From assembly GCA_026261815.1 (NCBI GenBank), contig JAMPIT010000583.1, forward strand, positions 62,001 through 126,000: 64,000 nucleotides of DNA, given 5' to 3'. This DNA comes from Monarcha castaneiventris obscurior. Lineage: Eukaryota; Chordata; Aves; Passeriformes; Monarchidae. The notes beneath the pieces were generated by a model that was given only the letters and a program-made list of their open reading frames with translations, made no database searches and was not told where the DNA came from. Below, one piece after another: positions 62,971 to 64,000 of the stretch; positions within the stretch are counted from its first letter, which is position 1; every line of letters begins with the position of its first letter. The position numbers were made by a program, and so were the translations under genes.

Positions 62971-63251
62971 GCTGCCCCCGCCCGCTCCTCCGGCCGTGCC
63001 CGGCCCCAGGTGCCTCCCGCCGCTCGTCCCGCCCGGCCCGGCCCCGCTCCGCTCCGCCCCGCCGGTCCCGCCCGCCCCGCTCGCCCCCCGGGTGCGGCCG
63101 CGCCAGACGCGGCGCCGGAGGCAGCGCTGCCCCGCGGCGGCGGCGGCCGTGCTTAAAGCGCGCTCGGGCGGCCGCGGCCGCGCTCACCTGGGCGCCGCTC
63201 CCCGCGCTCCGCCGGCCGCCGCTGCGGCTGCGGGGCAGCGCCCCGGGGAAC

Positions 63252-63299
63252 ATGCGGGGCGGGCGGGCGCGCCCGGCGCACGCTCCGGGGAGCAGGTAG
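63252..63299 (+). CDS. short upstream ORF in the putative 5' leader
   Basis: ATG (context GGGGAACATGCGG, A at -3) followed by 14 more codons, rich in Arg, Gly, Ala and Pro, and a TAG at 63297-63299. It ends 24 bases before the main ATG. If both lie on one mRNA, the uORF could reduce or tune initiation downstream. A splice donor-like CAG|GTAGCG at 63295/63296 overlaps its end, so it might instead be the end of a first exon. The peptide itself is probably not functional. Confidence 0.35.
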   Translation: MRGGRARPAHAPGSR

Positions 63300-63323
63300 C
63301 GCCCGCCAGGTGCGCGCCGGAAC

Positions 63324-63419
63324 ATGGACTGTCTCCTGCTGGCCGTCTGGACTTTACCTGTTGCGATTCTCGGCGGCAGCTCTATGCAATTCCAGACTCT
63401 CCCGTGGCTCGGAAGCACT
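63324..63419 (+). CDS. putative first coding exon of a secreted or membrane protein (partial)
   Basis: ATG in strong Kozak context (CCGGAACATGGAC: A at -3, G at +4) immediately after a CpG island. The first residues, MDCLLLAVWTLPVAILGGSS, have the shape of a signal peptide: a short N-region, a hydrophobic core LLLAVWTLPVAIL and a small-residue end suited to cleavage near GGSS. The basic N-region charge is missing, which weakens the call. Splicing is uncertain: CACT|GTAAAG after 63419 gives 32 residues in phase 0, while CAG|GTCGAG after 63429 gives a phase 1 exon. Without splicing the frame runs to 63656. The gene is not recognised. The rest would lie mostly beyond 64 kb, so only the N-terminus is visible. 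Confidence 0.5.
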
Positions 63420-63583
63420 GTAAAGGCAGGTCGAGAGCACTTTCTTTTGCAGTCGCCTAGTGTATTTTCATACCAGGTTACTGCAGTTTCTGGTGCTTTG
63501 TCTTTCTGCCTTGCCTTGTCAAGGAAATCTCGCCCAATACTCCTTTTCTCTCTCTTTTTTATTATTTTTTTTTTCTCTTGCAG

Positions 63584-63662
63584 ACCCTTCAGCTGTGCTG
63601 CCTCTGTTGCATGTCTCATGCAGCAACTTCAACCAGTGACAGCATCAGTGAATTGACTCATG
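63584..63662 (+). CDS. speculative second exon
   Basis: A long pyrimidine tract (63540-63580) ending in TCTCTTGCAG is one of the best acceptor-like sites in the window. The 79 bases that follow end at ATG|GTTTGT, a moderate donor. Joined in phase 0 to an exon ending at 63419, all 26 codons are open (Cys-rich start, Ser/Thr-rich end). Joined in phase 1 there is an early stop. The implied intron would be only about 164 bases. It may equally be an unused acceptor. Confidence 0.2.
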
Positions 63663-64000
63663 GTTTGTATAGCTCTTTATGTGTCTGTGTGTGAACATTT
63701 GCATGGATGCTATTTTTTTTTTTTTTTTTAATTTGGTGGAGTGAATATTTAGAGGGAAGAAGTCACAGTGTTTGGGGAGCATAAAGTGCAAGCAGGCTGG
63801 CTGCTCATCACTGTGGGATGGTGAACCATGGGCAGGGATTAACTTGTTAAGCCCTGTGTACTAAAGCTGAAAGGAACAATATGTAGCGGCAAAGCAAATG
63901 AATGAGATGGTAAATACATCCACGTTTCCATGTGCGATTAGGAAGATGAATGTGTGTGTAGCCACAACAGCAAAACCTCATGTGTCTGTTGTGGAAGCAG
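63663..64000. other. probable intron sequence
   Basis: AT-rich sequence with a 17-base T run at 63713-63729 and no open frame of note. If the start at 63324 is real, this is most likely the beginning of a large first or second intron continuing past the window. Confidence 0.4.

Larger units (their letters stand above)
62850..63340 (+). promoter_or_regulatory. CpG-island promoter
   Basis: The densest CpG stretch in the window, with GC boxes (CCGCCCC near 63054, CCCGCCCGCCCCGC at 63067-63080), a GGC repeat near 63136 and a CTTAAAG element at 63152-63158 that could act as a weak TATA box. An E-box CACCTG lies near 63185. It ends just after an ATG in strong Kozak context at 63324. The direction is inferred as rightward from that ATG. 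Transcription probably starts within about 63150-63250. Bidirectional activity is possible. Confidence 0.8.

Noticed and set aside
62582..63619. Minus-strand ORF of 345 codons, the longest in the window
   Set aside because: It runs through the CR1 fragment and then antisense through the CpG island. Its Arg/Gly/Ala-rich middle comes from GC-rich DNA with few stop codons. No domain is visible.

Overview
The window looks like nuclear DNA from a bird, most likely a passerine. The evidence is (1) several 5'-truncated CR1 LINE fragments with the avian CR1 3' end; (2) a SINE-like fragment near 3.1 kb in which the 3' half of a tRNA-Ile runs directly into a CR1 tail, the architecture known from the zebra finch element TguSINE1; (3) AT-rich, CpG-depleted DNA broken by a few sharp CpG clusters; and (4) no bacterial-style gene packing. 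I found no operon, CRISPR array, phage or plasmid feature, RNA gene or intact mobile element.

Layout. Bases 13-300 are an open stretch after a splice-acceptor-like sequence. It could be the last coding exon of a gene lying to the left, but I do not recognise it. Bases 1.6-2.4 kb hold a CpG-rich patch with a mosaic of hexanucleotide repeats, including an unbroken 184-base pyrimidine run, next to a good CTCF-like motif. From 2.4 to 62.5 kb lies about 60 kb with no gene I can support. Its recognisable contents are the SINE (3.1 kb), CR1 fragments (13.5, 34.0, 49.7, 50.0 and 60.0 kb), a probable solo LTR (27.0-27.6 kb), a TAA microsatellite (21.6 kb), a perfect CRE palindrome (10.17 kb), a TAAT-rich stretch (18.6-19.2 kb) and a small CpG cluster (57.4 kb).

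The right end carries the most gene-like signal. A CR1 3' end (62.51-62.87 kb) abuts a strong CpG island (62.85-63.34 kb) with GC boxes, a CTTAAAG element and a short upstream ORF. A well-placed ATG at 63324 follows and opens a peptide with a signal-peptide-like N-terminus. I read this as promoter and first coding exon of a rightward gene for a secreted or membrane protein, with most of the gene beyond 64 kb. I could not name the gene.

The arrangement suggests a gene-poor, repeat-poor upstream flank of the gene starting near 63.3 kb. Any regulatory role for the flank is inference. I did not find a previously undescribed biological system; the strongest leads are the hexamer-repeat mosaic and the CpG-island start.
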